From Candidatus Nealsoniibacteriota bacterium (GTDB lineage: Bacteria; Patescibacteriota; Minisyncoccia; Minisyncoccales; GWA2-38-27), in contig PWMZ01000052.1 in the NCBI GenBank assembly GCA_003559065.1, forward strand, positions 1 through 5,297: 5,297 bases of DNA, given 5' to 3'. Under the pieces are notes generated by a model, which had not been told where the DNA came from, searched no databases, and saw only the letters and a program-made list of their open reading frames with translations. The position numbers and the translations under genes were made by a program. Positions 5,104 through 5,297 of the stretch are shown here, piece after piece. Each line of letters starts with the position of its first letter. Positions within the stretch are counted from its first letter, which is position 1.

Positions 5104-5297
5104 AATTTAATGATCTAGTTTACGGTGATTTTGAAGTCACCGAACCGGTTATTTTGGAAATTGTAAACACTCCTTCTTTTCAAAGATTAAAAGGTATAGA
5201 CCAAAACGGTTACCGTCCTCTTTGGGTTAATCCTAAAGCGAATGTCAATAAATATCACTCCAGTCGATTTGCTCATTCTATGGGTGTTTATCATTTA
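5100..5297 (+). CDS. HD-domain phosphohydrolase (dNTPase/SAMHD1-like group), N-terminal part only
   Basis: Only the first 66 codons are in the window. They contain the characteristic entry to this HD family: PSFQRLKGIDQNG (25-37), then HSSRFAHSMGVYHL (53-66). Here His59 is the first metal-binding His of the H...HD...D set; the HD pair and final Asp must lie beyond the edge. Members of this superfamily cleave phosphate esters, including dNTP to deoxynucleoside plus triphosphate; the substrate of this one cannot be read from the fragment. The ATG overlaps the methyltransferase TGA (ATGA), follows an A8 tract and has no Shine-Dalgarno sequence, so translation is probably coupled to the upstream gene. 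Confidence 0.87.
   Translation, partial: MKFNDLVYGDFEVTEPVILEIVNTPSFQRLKGIDQNGYRPLWVNPKANVNKYHSSRFAHSMGVYHL

Noticed and set aside
1..5297. tRNA/rRNA genes, CRISPR arrays, insertion sequences, phage or plasmid features
   Set aside because: Reading both strands showed no cloverleaf-like conserved T-loop motifs, no spaced direct repeats, no transposase or integrase sequence, and no intergenic stretch above about 80 nt to hold one.

Overview
The window is AT-rich and densely packed. It looks like a chromosomal piece of a small-genome bacterium, most likely a Candidate Phyla Radiation (Patescibacteria/Parcubacteria-like) lineage. The grounds are the lysine/isoleucine/asparagine-rich proteins, near-zero intergenic space, unusual neighbours for housekeeping genes (L27 without L21; L9 beside CTP synthase), and the lineage-style CTP synthase and L27 sequences. 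The taxonomic call is inference from family resemblance; there is no 16S rRNA here. TGA serves as a normal stop in two genes (rplI and the methyltransferase gene), which argues against the UGA=Gly code of SR1/Gracilibacteria.

Layout. Minus strand, 1-667: undecaprenyl diphosphate synthase (uppS), lacking only its extreme C-terminus. It is preceded by a 61-residue single-pass membrane protein (624-809) that overlaps its start by 44 nt. Divergent from these, 9 nt away, is rpmA (ribosomal protein bL27, 819-1091, plus strand), which ends one base short of the convergent pyrG. Minus strand, 4303 to 1093: an S41 carboxyl-terminal protease gene, rplI (bL9) and pyrG (CTP synthase), with an 11-nt gap and then an ATGA overlap. 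Plus strand, from 4381: a class I SAM methyltransferase of unknown substrate, followed by an ATGA-overlapping HD-domain phosphohydrolase that runs off the right edge.

How it works together. The genes are mostly housekeeping: lipid carrier synthesis for the cell wall, two large-subunit ribosomal proteins, CTP supply, an envelope protease, and a methyltransferase/HD-hydrolase pair of unknown role. No mobile element, CRISPR array, tRNA or rRNA was seen.

The most interesting signal is in expression rather than gene content. None of the eight start codons has a recognisable Shine-Dalgarno sequence. Four start codons instead sit 8-9 nt downstream of a sigma70-like -10 hexamer, three of these at exactly 8 nt. 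Two of the four (the protease gene and rplI) share an identical 18-base block ending in the ATG. This geometry predicts leaderless or near-leaderless mRNAs. Downstream genes are reached through stop/start overlaps. The same promoters imply shorter starts for the protease (4303) and the methyltransferase (4381) than the longest open frames would suggest.
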